From: Candidatus Latescibacterota bacterium
GTDB taxonomy: Bacteria > Latescibacterota > UBA2968 > UBA8231
Reading direction: 5' to 3'
NCBI GenBank assembly: GCA_021295675.1
Contig: JAGWBY010000137.1
Location: 1-5,879 of the forward strand
Length of the DNA stretch: 5,879 nucleotides
Shown: piece after piece, positions 1-5,879 of the stretch
How the letters are laid out: every line of letters starts with the position of its first letter
How positions within the stretch are numbered: position 1 is the stretch's first letter
Position numbers and translations under genes: made by a program
Notes under the pieces: model-generated
Seen by the model: only the letters and a program-made list of their open reading frames with translations
What the model was told of the DNA's origin: nothing
The model's database searches: none

Positions 1-591
1 CTTCTCATCCGGTGCGTGCAGCGCGCGCTCGTCCTCCGAGAGCTGATCGCCCGTCTCGGGGATCATGGTGTGGTGCGAACTGGGGATGATCTGCAGGCAG
101 CCGTTGGCAACGCACGTGTCGTCGAGCGCGGTCCACACCGTGACCTTGGGGGGAATGCTCAGTTGCCAACCGCCAGCGCCGTCCTGGTGCCAGTTGATCA
201 TCACGCCCTGCTCGGCGGGCTTGTTGAAAAACATGGCGCGAAAGATCGAGACCTCCGAGGCGACGATTTTAGCGGTTAAGTCGCGGAAGAGCGGGTTTTG
301 AATATAATCCAAAAACAGCGGATCCTGCTCCAGATCCTGAATTTTGCGGTACTTGAGCGAAGAGCCCTTAAACTCCTTGGTCTGCCGCGAAAGTTCGGGA
401 TTGCCAGCCGAAGGGCATAGTTGCATGAGCATGTTGTCGTAGCGCACTTCGCCGAGCATGATCTGGTCGATGCGCTGGCAGAGGCCTTCGATTTCCTCGC
501 GAGAAGCCACATGGCCGAGGCGCACGTAGCCCTGATCGTGAAATTGGTCGAGTTCGGCGGCACTGAGCGCGGAGGCGTGGAGAGCGGTCAT
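1..591 (-). CDS. Phytanoyl-CoA dioxygenase (PhyH) family oxygenase, 3' end outside window
   Basis: This is the N-terminal 197 residues of a probable Fe(II)/2-oxoglutarate-dependent oxygenase of the PhyH family, cytosolic, which would hydroxylate a small organic substrate using O2 and 2-oxoglutarate. The frame is open from the ATG at 591 to the left edge. Visible family features are an N-terminal helix segment with FHDQGYV (17-23), a YRKIQDLEQDPLF block (81-93), the iron-binding HxD as W-H-Q-D (His135, Asp137), and the strand-turn motif VWTALDD...NGCLQIIPSSH (152-173). The second iron-binding His and the 2-oxoglutarate-binding Arg lie beyond the edge, since family members usually run to about 260-310 residues. 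The start is supported by AAAGGAAG at 598-605, 6 nt upstream. The gene begins 18 nt after the stop of the unknown protein gene, so co-translation is likely. PhyH proteins are diverse in substrate, and phytanoyl-CoA itself is not implied. The family call is firm; the substrate is unknown. Confidence 0.9.
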   Translation of the reverse strand, partial: MTALHASALSAAELDQFHDQGYVRLGHVASREEIEGLCQRIDQIMLGEVRYDNMLMQLCPSAGNPELSRQTKEFKGSSLKYRKIQDLEQDPLFLDYIQNPLFRDLTAKIVASEVSIFRAMFFNKPAEQGVMINWHQDGAGGWQLSIPPKVTVWTALDDTCVANGCLQIIPSSHHTMIPETGDQLSEDERALHAPDEK

Positions 592-609
592 GGCGAGCTT
601 CCTTTGGTC

Positions 610-1257
610 TTAAGCGAGGCGGGCGAGCGCGTCTTGCCGGCTGATGCGGCGAAAGGATTGTTCGAGGACGGGACCTTGGCCCTGCCAGTCCTCTTCGCGC
701 TCGCCATCGGGCACAGAGTCGCAGACGCTTTGGCACCAAGCGGCGAGCGGATCTGCCGGACAGCGAATCACTACGTCGGGATCGGCAACCGCACCGGTGG
801 CCGAATACGCATAGCAGGTTTCAATGAGCCGCTCGGCTGAGGCTAGCTGCTGTCGCTGGTACTCGCGCGGAGTCGGAGGTCCGTCCGGCACCAGCAGGAT
901 GTTGACACCGCGGTCGGTAATCGCGTTGAGCCGCTCGACCGCATCCGCACCGACCAGCACATCCTTGTGCTCCGGCCAGATGTCGAACATTCCGTAGGCC
1001 GCCTTGGGCTCGCGCGATTGGAAGGTGAAGTTATCGGGGTACGCGAAGAAATCCTCGCCCGTGGCTCGGTAGGTATTGTAAAAGGCCGTTACGTGGGCCA
1101 TGATCAAATTGACGGCCCCGACGCCCTCAAGGCGATTGGGCGCTAGCACCCCCAGCCTCTTGGTATTGGTAAAGCCGCGAAAGTACTCTGCCAGCGCGAC
1201 CGGTTGGCCGCTGACAAGTATCTCAAAATCGCTGTCGCCGAGTGTTGAACTGTGCAT
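610..1257 (-). CDS. Unrecognised 215-residue cytosolic protein in the SDR-PhyH operon
   Basis: I do not recognise this protein. It has 215 residues beginning MHSSTLGDSDFEILVSG, with no signal peptide or membrane segment visible. The N-terminal two thirds look like a compact folded domain: aromatic-rich stretches AEYFRGF, HVTAFYNTYRATGEDFF and AYGMFDIWPEHKDV, then GVNILLVPDG. The last third is more polar and charged (REEDWQGQGP, then RISRQDALARLA). It has four Cys, all C-terminal, in no obvious metal-binding spacing. The ATG at 1257 is chosen because AGGTGG lies 4 nt upstream; the frame can be extended to a TTG at 1305 but that has no good ribosome binding site. The gene lies 70 nt downstream of the SDR and 18 nt upstream of the PhyH gene, all on one strand. 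This suggests a role tied to the same substrate, perhaps as an accessory or unrecognised enzyme. That is inference from position only. Confidence 0.8.
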   Translation of the reverse strand: MHSSTLGDSDFEILVSGQPVALAEYFRGFTNTKRLGVLAPNRLEGVGAVNLIMAHVTAFYNTYRATGEDFFAYPDNFTFQSREPKAAYGMFDIWPEHKDVLVGADAVERLNAITDRGVNILLVPDGPPTPREYQRQQLASAERLIETCYAYSATGAVADPDVVIRCPADPLAAWCQSVCDSVPDGEREEDWQGQGPVLEQSFRRISRQDALARLA

Positions 1258-1261
1258 GGGT

Positions 1262-1267
1262 CCACCT
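1262..1267 (-). promoter_or_regulatory. Ribosome binding site of the unknown 215-aa gene
   Basis: AGGTGG on the minus strand lies 4 nt before the ATG at 1257. It decides the start of the unknown protein in favour of 1257 over the in-frame upstream TTG at 1305, which lacks a comparable site. Confidence 0.6.
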
Positions 1268-1327
1268 GATTCCAATATGTAACGCCATTTGCCGCGCCGC
1301 CACAAGCAATTAGCTCGCTAGCCATAC

Positions 1328-2113
1328 CTACTCCAGCAAAATGCCGCCGTCGAGGACGATGTTTTTACCCGTCATCGACGGAGTTCTGCACAGCATCTCA
1401 AAAACGTAGAGCAAATGCACCGGAGGCACTTCCTGATTCCACACCTTCATTAGGCTTTTGACCCCGTCAATGGCTTCGCTCGGCGTGTTGGAAATCATCT
1501 GGCCGCTGACAATGACCGGGCTGATGGAATTGACGCGGATCCCGAATTCCTTACCCGCCTGCACCGTATAGTTGCGGCTGAGACCAAGCAGGGCCGCCTT
1601 GCTGCAAACATAAGGTGCCCCCACGTACAGCCCGCCCACCAATGCGGCCAGCGACACGATGTTAATGATTTGCCGATCGTCGCTGCCATGCTGCATCAGG
1701 CCGACTGCCCCTTGGCTCATAAAGGCCGCGCCTTTTGCATTTACATTGAGGACGCGGTCCCAGTTGTCCTCGGTCATGTCGAGCAACTTTACCTCGCTGA
1801 GCAGCCCGGCGTTATTGATGAGCAGATCGAGGCCGTCGTACCGTTCAGCGATTTCAGCGTAGAAGGATTTGATCTGCGCGACATCGCTGAGGTCCACGCG
1901 ATGGACGCTATACTCGCCACCATAGGACGCGACGGCCTCCTCAGTCTCTTCTTGCGGCACCACATCGACCAGAATGGGGACCCCGCCGCGCGAGGCGATA
2001 AAGGTCGCAAAGATTTTGCCAATCGTCCCACTAGAGCCGGTAATAATACAGCGCCGACCCTTGAGGTATTCTTCCATCGTTACGTACTGCTCAAATCCCG
2101 TACTGCCGTTCAT
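1328..2113 (-). CDS. Short-chain dehydrogenase/reductase (classical SDR)
   Basis: This is a 261-residue classical SDR, a cytosolic NAD(P)-dependent alcohol/ketone oxidoreductase. The Rossmann glycine motif TGSSGTIG is at 25-32. Asp50 at the end of strand 2 favours NAD(H) over NADP(H). Asp74 follows in the V-D-L segment that contacts adenine, and NNAG is at 100-103. The catalytic tetrad is complete: Asn125, Ser154, Tyr168 and Lys172 (YVCSK). The C-terminal MTGKNIVLDGG matches the usual TGxxxxVDGG end. Two oddities: the usual Pro-Gly after strand 6 reads SPVIVSG, and the segment VPPVHLLYVFEML (229-241) is shorter than expected, apparently lacking the usual R-x-G-x-P-E-E stretch. The ATG at 2113 has AGGAGA 8 nt upstream; Met13 is a less likely start without such a site. 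It is the first gene of the run leading to the unknown protein and PhyH, and starts 70 nt after the ATPase stop. The family is certain; the substrate is not predictable. Confidence 0.93.
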   Translation of the reverse strand: MNGSTGFEQYVTMEEYLKGRRCIITGSSGTIGKIFATFIASRGGVPILVDVVPQEETEEAVASYGGEYSVHRVDLSDVAQIKSFYAEIAERYDGLDLLINNAGLLSEVKLLDMTEDNWDRVLNVNAKGAAFMSQGAVGLMQHGSDDRQIINIVSLAALVGGLYVGAPYVCSKAALLGLSRNYTVQAGKEFGIRVNSISPVIVSGQMISNTPSEAIDGVKSLMKVWNQEVPPVHLLYVFEMLCRTPSMTGKNIVLDGGILLE

Positions 2114-2121
2114 ATGCTATG

Positions 2122-2127
2122 TCTCCT
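2122..2127 (-). promoter_or_regulatory. Ribosome binding site of the SDR gene
   Basis: AGGAGA on the minus strand, 8 nt before the ATG at 2113, is the strongest Shine-Dalgarno match in the minus-strand run. It supports Met1 rather than Met13 as the SDR start. The 70-nt spacer (2114-2183) is A/T-richer than the genes, but I could not pick out a convincing -35/-10 pair or a terminator hairpin in it. Whether the SDR is transcribed separately from the ATPase gene is therefore open. Confidence 0.6.
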
Positions 2128-2183
2128 ATAGTTTATCAAGCACGTCTATCTTTTAGGCTTTTTTAGACCTATCCACCGCACCT

Positions 2184-3767
2184 TCACATTCCCCACACGG
2201 TGACTTTCGCCGTGCCCATGCCCTCCTCGCGGCGGAATATCTTATCGTCCCACGACACCCCGGCGGTGCGGTCGAAGATCACGAGGTGGCCTTCGACCAC
2301 ACCGCAGCGATCCATATAGGCGCGGGTCTGGTCGAGACCCGCAGTGATGGTCTGCTCTAAGCTCTTGTACAGCAGTTTGCATTCGATCACCACTCGCTGC
2401 ACCGGAGCGTCGCCGGGCACCGGCCACACAATCAGCAGATCCGTGCGCATCCGACCCAAGCCATACTCGCGCTCAATCCGCCCGCCGCTGTTGACGATGC
2501 GCTGGAGGAACGCCTGTAATAGCAATTGGGGACCAGCTTCCTTGTACTGGAATCGCTCGACCCAGTGTTCGGAATGTTCGCGGAAGAACGCTTGGAACGC
2601 GGTCAGCAAATCGTCGAGGCGCAGCCGCCCGTCTGCATCTACGTACCAGGCCGGGTCCTGAACGAGGTATGCCTGCGTGGTGTAGGTCAGGTCGCGGGGG
2701 ATAACCTCTTGATAGATCGGGTTGGCAATGGCGATGGGAGCGCGTCGGGCGATCAGGCCCAAATCGCGGACGTATTCCACATCGTCTAGGGGAATGGCAT
2801 CGGAGCGTTCGGCACCGCTCAGCAGCGGCTCGACCACGCGCCGCACGCGTTCCTCTTGCAGCTTGTCCGTGAGTTGGTCGAGGTGGGTCTCGCGCCGCAG
2901 AATGAGCTGATCTCGGGCGTCTCTTATCGCCTCGGCCATAATGGGACGACTGCGGTCCCGCCCGGCCTTGTTCCTAAAGCACGCTTCGTAAGCCAAAGCA
3001 TTCACCAGCCACGGCTGCCCCTGCGTCAATCGCCAAACCTCGTTTTGCGCGTCCTCGGCAAACACCTGCCCGGTGGTCTCGGTGTGTTGCGCCAATAGTG
3101 CCTGCACTTCGTCCGGTGAAAAATCACCCAACCGCAGGGACTCGGCGCGGATGTTGAACGCGCTGCCGCCAGCGATAATCGCGTTCTCGGCAGTGGATTG
3201 GATGCGGTAGTCGCGCACGTCGCGCACGCCGCACAGGACGACGGTCTGCGGGGAGTGCTGCGGCCGGTCGGGATAGCCGGCGCGGAGTTGCCTGAGCACG
3301 GCTAAGAGCGTGTCGCCAATTAGCGCGTCGATCTCGTCGATCAGCAGCACCAACGGCTTATCATCGGCCGCCGACCAGCGGCTCAACGTCCCTTGGAGTG
3401 CTTGGTGCGGGCCAAATGCTTCTAAAGTGTCGAGACTTATCTCCCTTAGCGTCAGGTCGCTCAAAACGAACTCGGCTTCTAAGGCCATCTGACCGAGAAT
3501 AGCCCGCATGGCCGCCCCCACATCCTCCCGCGCCGACTGGCCGATCTCGACATTTACGTACGCGCAGCGATACCGTCCGCTGCCGTTGAGCTCGTCCCTG
3601 AGCGCCAGCAGCGCGGACGTCTTACCCGTTTGCCTAGGTGCGTGCATGACAAAGTACCTCTGCTGCTCGATCAGCAGCAGGACTTCGTCGAGGTCTAGCC
3701 GTTCCAATGGCGGAATATAGTAGTTAATCTCCGGCTTAATGGGGCCGGCTGTATTAAAAAAACGCAT
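2184..3767 (-). CDS. AAA-type ATPase fused to a C-terminal PD-(D/E)XK nuclease-like domain
   Basis: This is a 527-residue two-domain protein. The N-terminal half is a P-loop ATPase of the AAA/STAND-like type often annotated as AAA-like domain protein. It opens with FFNTAGPIKPEINYYIPPLERL (3-24; typical of this family). Walker A is APRQTGKTS (43-51, Lys49; Ala replaces the usual first Gly) and Walker B is LVLLIDEID (139-147, Asp144, Glu145). A predicted lid/winged-helix part follows, with FSPDEVQALL and QGQPWLVNALAYEA. The C-terminal part (about 385-527) resembles PD-(D/E)XK nucleases: R-T-D-LLIVWP (Asp443), then VVIECKLL (Glu462, Lys464) and a helix with LDQTRAYMD (Gln480). No membrane segments are seen. 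The ATG at 3767 has GGAAG 10 nt upstream, a modest site. The role is unknown; a DNA-directed or defence-like function is possible, but no partner genes of a known defence system are adjacent. The frame is intact throughout. Confidence 0.88.
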   Translation of the reverse strand: MRFFNTAGPIKPEINYYIPPLERLDLDEVLLLIEQQRYFVMHAPRQTGKTSALLALRDELNGSGRYRCAYVNVEIGQSAREDVGAAMRAILGQMALEAEFVLSDLTLREISLDTLEAFGPHQALQGTLSRWSAADDKPLVLLIDEIDALIGDTLLAVLRQLRAGYPDRPQHSPQTVVLCGVRDVRDYRIQSTAENAIIAGGSAFNIRAESLRLGDFSPDEVQALLAQHTETTGQVFAEDAQNEVWRLTQGQPWLVNALAYEACFRNKAGRDRSRPIMAEAIRDARDQLILRRETHLDQLTDKLQEERVRRVVEPLLSGAERSDAIPLDDVEYVRDLGLIARRAPIAIANPIYQEVIPRDLTYTTQAYLVQDPAWYVDADGRLRLDDLLTAFQAFFREHSEHWVERFQYKEAGPQLLLQAFLQRIVNSGGRIEREYGLGRMRTDLLIVWPVPGDAPVQRVVIECKLLYKSLEQTITAGLDQTRAYMDRCGVVEGHLVIFDRTAGVSWDDKIFRREEGMGTAKVTVWGM

Positions 3768-3808
3768 GGCGTGTTCGCTTCCGTTTGGAACCTATCGCCC
3801 GCTTCCTC

Positions 3809-3827
3809 TTCTCATAAGATACGAGAA
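3809..3827. promoter_or_regulatory. Operator-like imperfect dyad upstream of the ATPase gene
   Basis: The 19 bp read TTCTC-A-TA-AGA-TA-C-GAGAA. Seven of eight positions in each arm pair around a 3-bp centre; the only arm mismatch is A against C. The site lies 41-59 bp upstream of the ATPase start codon, a suitable place for a repressor or activator. Dyads of this size can arise by chance, and no second copy was found in the window. Confidence 0.35.
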
Positions 3828-3890
3828 AGTAGAGCTAGGAACCGAGAGGGCCGCTTCCACTTCGTCAAGCCGCTGTTCTAAATTCGCTAT

Positions 3891-3910
3891 AAGGGCATTA
3901 AAAAGCCCTT
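3891..3910. repeat. Inverted repeat, 6-bp stem with 8-nt A/T-rich loop
   Basis: AAGGGC and GCCCTT flank the loop ATTAAAAA. Neither strand has a following run of T, so it does not look like an ordinary intrinsic terminator. It lies in mid-intergenic position, 124 bp from the ATPase start and 131 bp from the Ldh2 start. It may be a small regulatory hairpin or chance. Confidence 0.35.
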
Positions 3911-3970
3911 TCGGACGTCAGTCAAGCAGCGCCCCCATTGCGACTCAGCACCAACAAACGGCACCCCTCC

Positions 3971-3999
3971 TTGACTAGGCCGCAAAAAATCTCTTTATC
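3971..3999 (+). promoter_or_regulatory. Possible promoter for the Ldh2-type gene
   Basis: TTGACT at 3971-3976 matches the -35 consensus at five of six bases. A weak -10 candidate, TTTATC, lies 17 bp downstream at 3994-3999 and matches only three of six. Position and the A/T-rich surroundings fit a promoter for the gene starting at 4041, but the -10 is poor. Confidence 0.3.
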
Positions 4000-4026
4000 C
4001 ATAGCACAAATCACGTACCAACTAAA

Positions 4027-4032
4027 AAGGAG
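4027..4032 (+). promoter_or_regulatory. Ribosome binding site of the Ldh2-type gene
   Basis: AAGGAG lies 8 nt before a TTG at 4041. No in-frame ATG is close; the first one, at 4104, is already inside the conserved N-terminal helix region. The site therefore supports TTG as the original start codon. Confidence 0.6.
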
Positions 4033-4040
4033 CCAATCCA

Positions 4041-5068
4041 TTGACTGAATCTACTCGCCAAAATATCCAACCGGACGACCTGAAGGCCTTTTGCACCGCC
4101 GCCATGGTCAAAGCCGGCCTCAGCCAAGAAGACGCCGCACTAAGCGCCCACGTCTTCGTCACCACCCGGCACTCGGCAGATCCGCGGCCTGATGCAGAAT
4201 GCGCGGCGCGGCCGTTTGGTCGCGACCGCAAAAGAAAAAATCGTCGCCGAGGGCCCGTCTTGGGCCATCATCGACGCCTGCGACGGCATGCCGCCTGCCA
4301 TCTCCTGCCGCGCCGTTGAGTTGGCCGTTGCCAAAGCCCGCCAAAGCGGCATGTGCTACATCGGCATCCGGGGCAGCAGCCACTACGGTGCCGCCGGGTT
4401 TTATGATCGGTCTTTCCATGTGCAATGTGGAACCCTGCATGACCGTGCCCGGCGGCAAGAGCCGAGTTCTCGGAACCAACCCGATCGCCTACGCCGCACC
4501 CACCGGCACCGACCGCACCGTCATGCTCGACATTGCCACCAGCGCAGTTGCGGCCACCAAAATATTCGCCGCCAAAAACGAAGGACGCGACATTCCCGAC
4601 ACCTGGCTGGTAGATGAAGAGGGCATCCCAACGACCGATCCCACCGAGTTTCCAGAAAAAGGAGCGCAGTTACCCATGGCCGGGCACAAAGGCTACGGAT
4701 TGGCCGTGCTGGTAGAGTTGCTAACAGCGACCCTTAGCGGAGCGGCGATGATGAGCAGCGTCCAGAGCTGGGTCGCGGACACGGACGAGCCCTCGAACCA
4801 GGGTCATGCCTTTGTCGCCATTGACGTCGGAGCGATGATGCCGCTGGAGGAATTCCACGCCCGCATGGACGTCATGTGCAAGGAGATCAAGAGCGCTTCT
4901 CCAGCCAAGGGCGGGACCATCTTCCTGCCGGGCGAGATCGAGTGGAACAAGCGGGAGCAAGCGCTAGCTGAGGGCATTGTCATGCCCGAGGATGTCTTGA
5001 TCAGCCTGCGGGGACTAGCCGAAGACAGCGGCCTCGACCCCGCGGATTTCAATCTGGACTTGGGCTGA
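4041..5068 (+). pseudogene. Ldh2/malate-L-lactate dehydrogenase family oxidoreductase, broken by two frame changes
   Basis: The family comprises NAD(P)-dependent 2-hydroxyacid/ketoacid dehydrogenases such as malate/L-lactate dehydrogenase, AllD and YiaK. Three frames must be joined. Frame one is 4041-4166 (42 residues; LKAFCTAAMVKAGLSQEDAA, ends VFVTT). Frame two is 4168-4404 (79 residues; GTRQIRGLMQNARRGRL to SSHYGAAGFY). Frame three is about 4403-5065 (MIGLSMCNVEPC, LGTNPIAYAAP, LDIATSAVAATKI, PTTDPTEF, GHKGYGLAVL, PSNQGHAFVAID). At the first junction the D-x-x-G-x-x-S-H motif is missing, which contains the likely catalytic His, so about 23 nt seem lost. At the second, the usual eight or so residues between Tyr and Met-Ile-Gly are missing, about 26 nt. 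With these restored the protein would be about 356 residues, normal for the family. As written only a short N-terminal peptide would be made from the natural start. It stops 9 bp from the convergent M28 gene. Confidence 0.88.
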
Positions 5069-5077
5069 TCAGCCGCT

Positions 5078-5879
5078 TCATCCCTCCTCGAAATACCGCG
5101 CCAGCACCCGCTCCGGCGGCCACAAGTCGAGCAACTCGACAGCCTCCGCCAGCGGCGTACCGGCAAAGGACGCCTCCAACTCCTCGGCCGCTCATTTAGG
5201 TTGGCCACCTCAAACAGCACCCGCGCGTTGATCGCCGCGCACTCGCTCAGGCCCTGAGGATAGACCTTGTCTGCGGTATCGGCTCGGCTGTGGCCATAGA
5301 AGCGATCCTCGGGCCACACCGACTCCGTGCCCAAACCCACGGTGGGCACGCCGTGGGCGAAGAACGGGAAGTGATCCGAACCCCAACTCGTCGTGCCGCA
5401 GGACGCGCCAAAGGGCTTTTCGAGACCATCTACGCGCACGCGGCTCGCCACCCCCTCCAAAACCGGCAGCAGATCCTCGGCCCCAGCAATTCCCAACCCC
5501 GAAGGCCGGCCGCCGACATCGTTGTTGATCATCAGCCAAGTGTCGTCTAGTTCCCCGGCGTGGCGCTGCGTGTACGCCCAAGACCCGACCAGCCCCGACT
5601 CCTCGACCCCAAAGGCGACGAACCGCACCGTGCGCCGCAGGTGCTCGCGGTGTACGGCGAGGGCACGCGCCGCCTCGACCACGGCAACCACGCCCGCAGC
5701 GTTGTCAATCGCGCCAGGTCCCACGTGCCAAGTGTCGTAGTGCCCGCCGCAGACCAAGATGTCCTGCGGATGCTCAGCCCCGGTCAACTCGCCGACCACG
5801 TTCCACGACTCCTTGGGCTCAATGCGGCTGTCGAGCACCAACCGCAGCCGCACTGGTCCACGCCGCTGCTGCAGACGCT
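5078..5879 (-). pseudogene. M28 family zinc metallopeptidase, 5' end outside window, C-terminal frame change
   Basis: This is the catalytic domain of an M28 aminopeptidase/carboxypeptidase Q-like enzyme with two zinc ions. The main frame runs from the right edge to about 5193. All expected ligands are present: His of GGHYDTW (codon 5740-5742), Asp of GAIDNAAG (5704-5706), the Glu pair of EESGLVG (5599-5604), Asp of NNDVGG (5518-5520) and His of GHSRADTADKV (5290-5292). SDHFPFFAHGVPTVGL is also typical. After VLFEVANLN the frame breaks. A different frame then gives a plausible C-terminus (AEELEASFAGTPLAEAVELL, then a short charged tail) ending in TGA at 5078-5080, just 9 bp from the Ldh2 stop. 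Without the change, the main frame would run on antisense to the Ldh2 gene as far as 4804, which is not believable. The N-terminal domain and any signal peptide lie outside the window. The catalytic core is intact, so a protein with an altered tail might still work. Confidence 0.85.

Larger units (their letters stand above)
3768..4040. other. Divergent intergenic region between the ATPase and Ldh2 genes
   Basis: This 273-bp region separates two divergently read genes, so it should hold the promoters of both. No credible ORF or tRNA was seen. It contains an imperfect 19-bp dyad near the ATPase start (3809-3827), a hairpin (3891-3910) and a TTGACT box near the Ldh2 side (3971). The last 55 bp before the Ldh2 start are clearly A/T-rich compared with the flanking genes. 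Confidence 0.7.

Noticed and set aside
421..840. Plus-strand 139-residue open frame opposite the PhyH and unknown genes
   Set aside because: It spans two minus-strand genes in antisense, has no recognisable domain and is a typical shadow of GC-rich coding DNA.
1670..2131. Plus-strand 153-residue open frame opposite the SDR
   Set aside because: Antisense shadow of a gene with a complete SDR motif set on the other strand.
2148..2170. T-rich stretch after the ATPase stop as an intrinsic terminator
   Set aside because: The T runs are flanked only by a 4-bp TAGG/CCTA pairing, too weak for a terminator stem, and they read as A runs on the transcribed minus strand.
3864..3930. Direct repeat GTCAAGC(C/A)GC at 3864-3873 and 3921-3930
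   Set aside because: Only two imperfect 10-bp copies 57 bp apart, with no third copy or relation to promoter elements; most likely chance.
4199..5068. A 289-residue plus-strand open frame as the intact Ldh2 gene
   Set aside because: Its first 68 or so residues are Ser/Pro/Ala-rich out-of-frame translation; the family match begins only near 4403. It also lacks a suitable start and ribosome binding site.
5063..5074. Perfect palindrome GGCTGATCAGCC at the Ldh2 stop codon as a terminator
   Set aside because: It has no loop and no T run on either strand, so it cannot act as a normal hairpin terminator; six bases of symmetry can arise by chance.
4804..5853. A 349-residue minus-strand open frame as one intact gene
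   Set aside because: Only the part above about 5193 is M28 peptidase. The rest runs antisense through the Ldh2 coding region and has no peptidase character; the true end is the TGA at 5078-5080.

Overview
This is a moderately GC-rich bacterial chromosomal window. It carries short-spaced, mostly metabolic genes on both strands. No rRNA, tRNA, CRISPR array, transposase or phage gene was seen. The gene types are a phytanoyl-CoA dioxygenase-like oxygenase, a short-chain dehydrogenase, an Ldh2-type dehydrogenase, an M28 zinc peptidase and an ATPase fused to a PD-(D/E)XK nuclease-like domain. That mix resembles genomes of uncultivated, often sponge-associated or marine lineages such as Poribacteria or Latescibacterota. 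This placement is a guess from gene content, not from any marker gene.

Layout. Positions 1-2113 (minus strand) hold a three-gene run read right to left: an SDR oxidoreductase (2113-1328), an unrecognised 215-residue protein (1257-610) and a PhyH-family Fe(II)/2-oxoglutarate oxygenase (591 to beyond the left edge). Upstream of it, on the same strand, lies a large ATPase/nuclease-like gene (3767-2184). A 273-bp intergenic region (3768-4040) separates this block from a divergent plus-strand gene and carries a 19-bp operator-like dyad, a 6-bp-stem hairpin and a possible promoter. Positions 4041-5068 (plus) hold an Ldh2/malate-lactate dehydrogenase-type gene that can only be read by changing frame twice. 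It converges, with a 9-bp gap, on an M28 metallopeptidase (minus, from the right edge to 5078) whose C-terminal coding part has one frame change.

Function. The SDR, unknown protein and PhyH oxygenase are closely spaced and each has a recognisable ribosome binding site, so they probably form one operon for oxidation or hydroxylation of a small organic substrate. The substrate cannot be told from the sequence. The Ldh2 and M28 genes would fit a general catabolic role (2-hydroxyacid or ketoacid redox, peptide hydrolysis), but both are broken as written. The ATPase/nuclease-like protein has no obvious metabolic link to its neighbours.

Most notable is the set of apparent short losses: two in the Ldh2 gene (about 23 and 26 nt, each inside a conserved block), one frame change in the M28 gene, and a possible in-frame loss in the SDR. 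They may reflect real gene decay or a recurring assembly or sequencing problem. No clearly new biological system is evident. The best candidates for novelty are the unknown 215-residue protein and the ATPase/nuclease-like gene.
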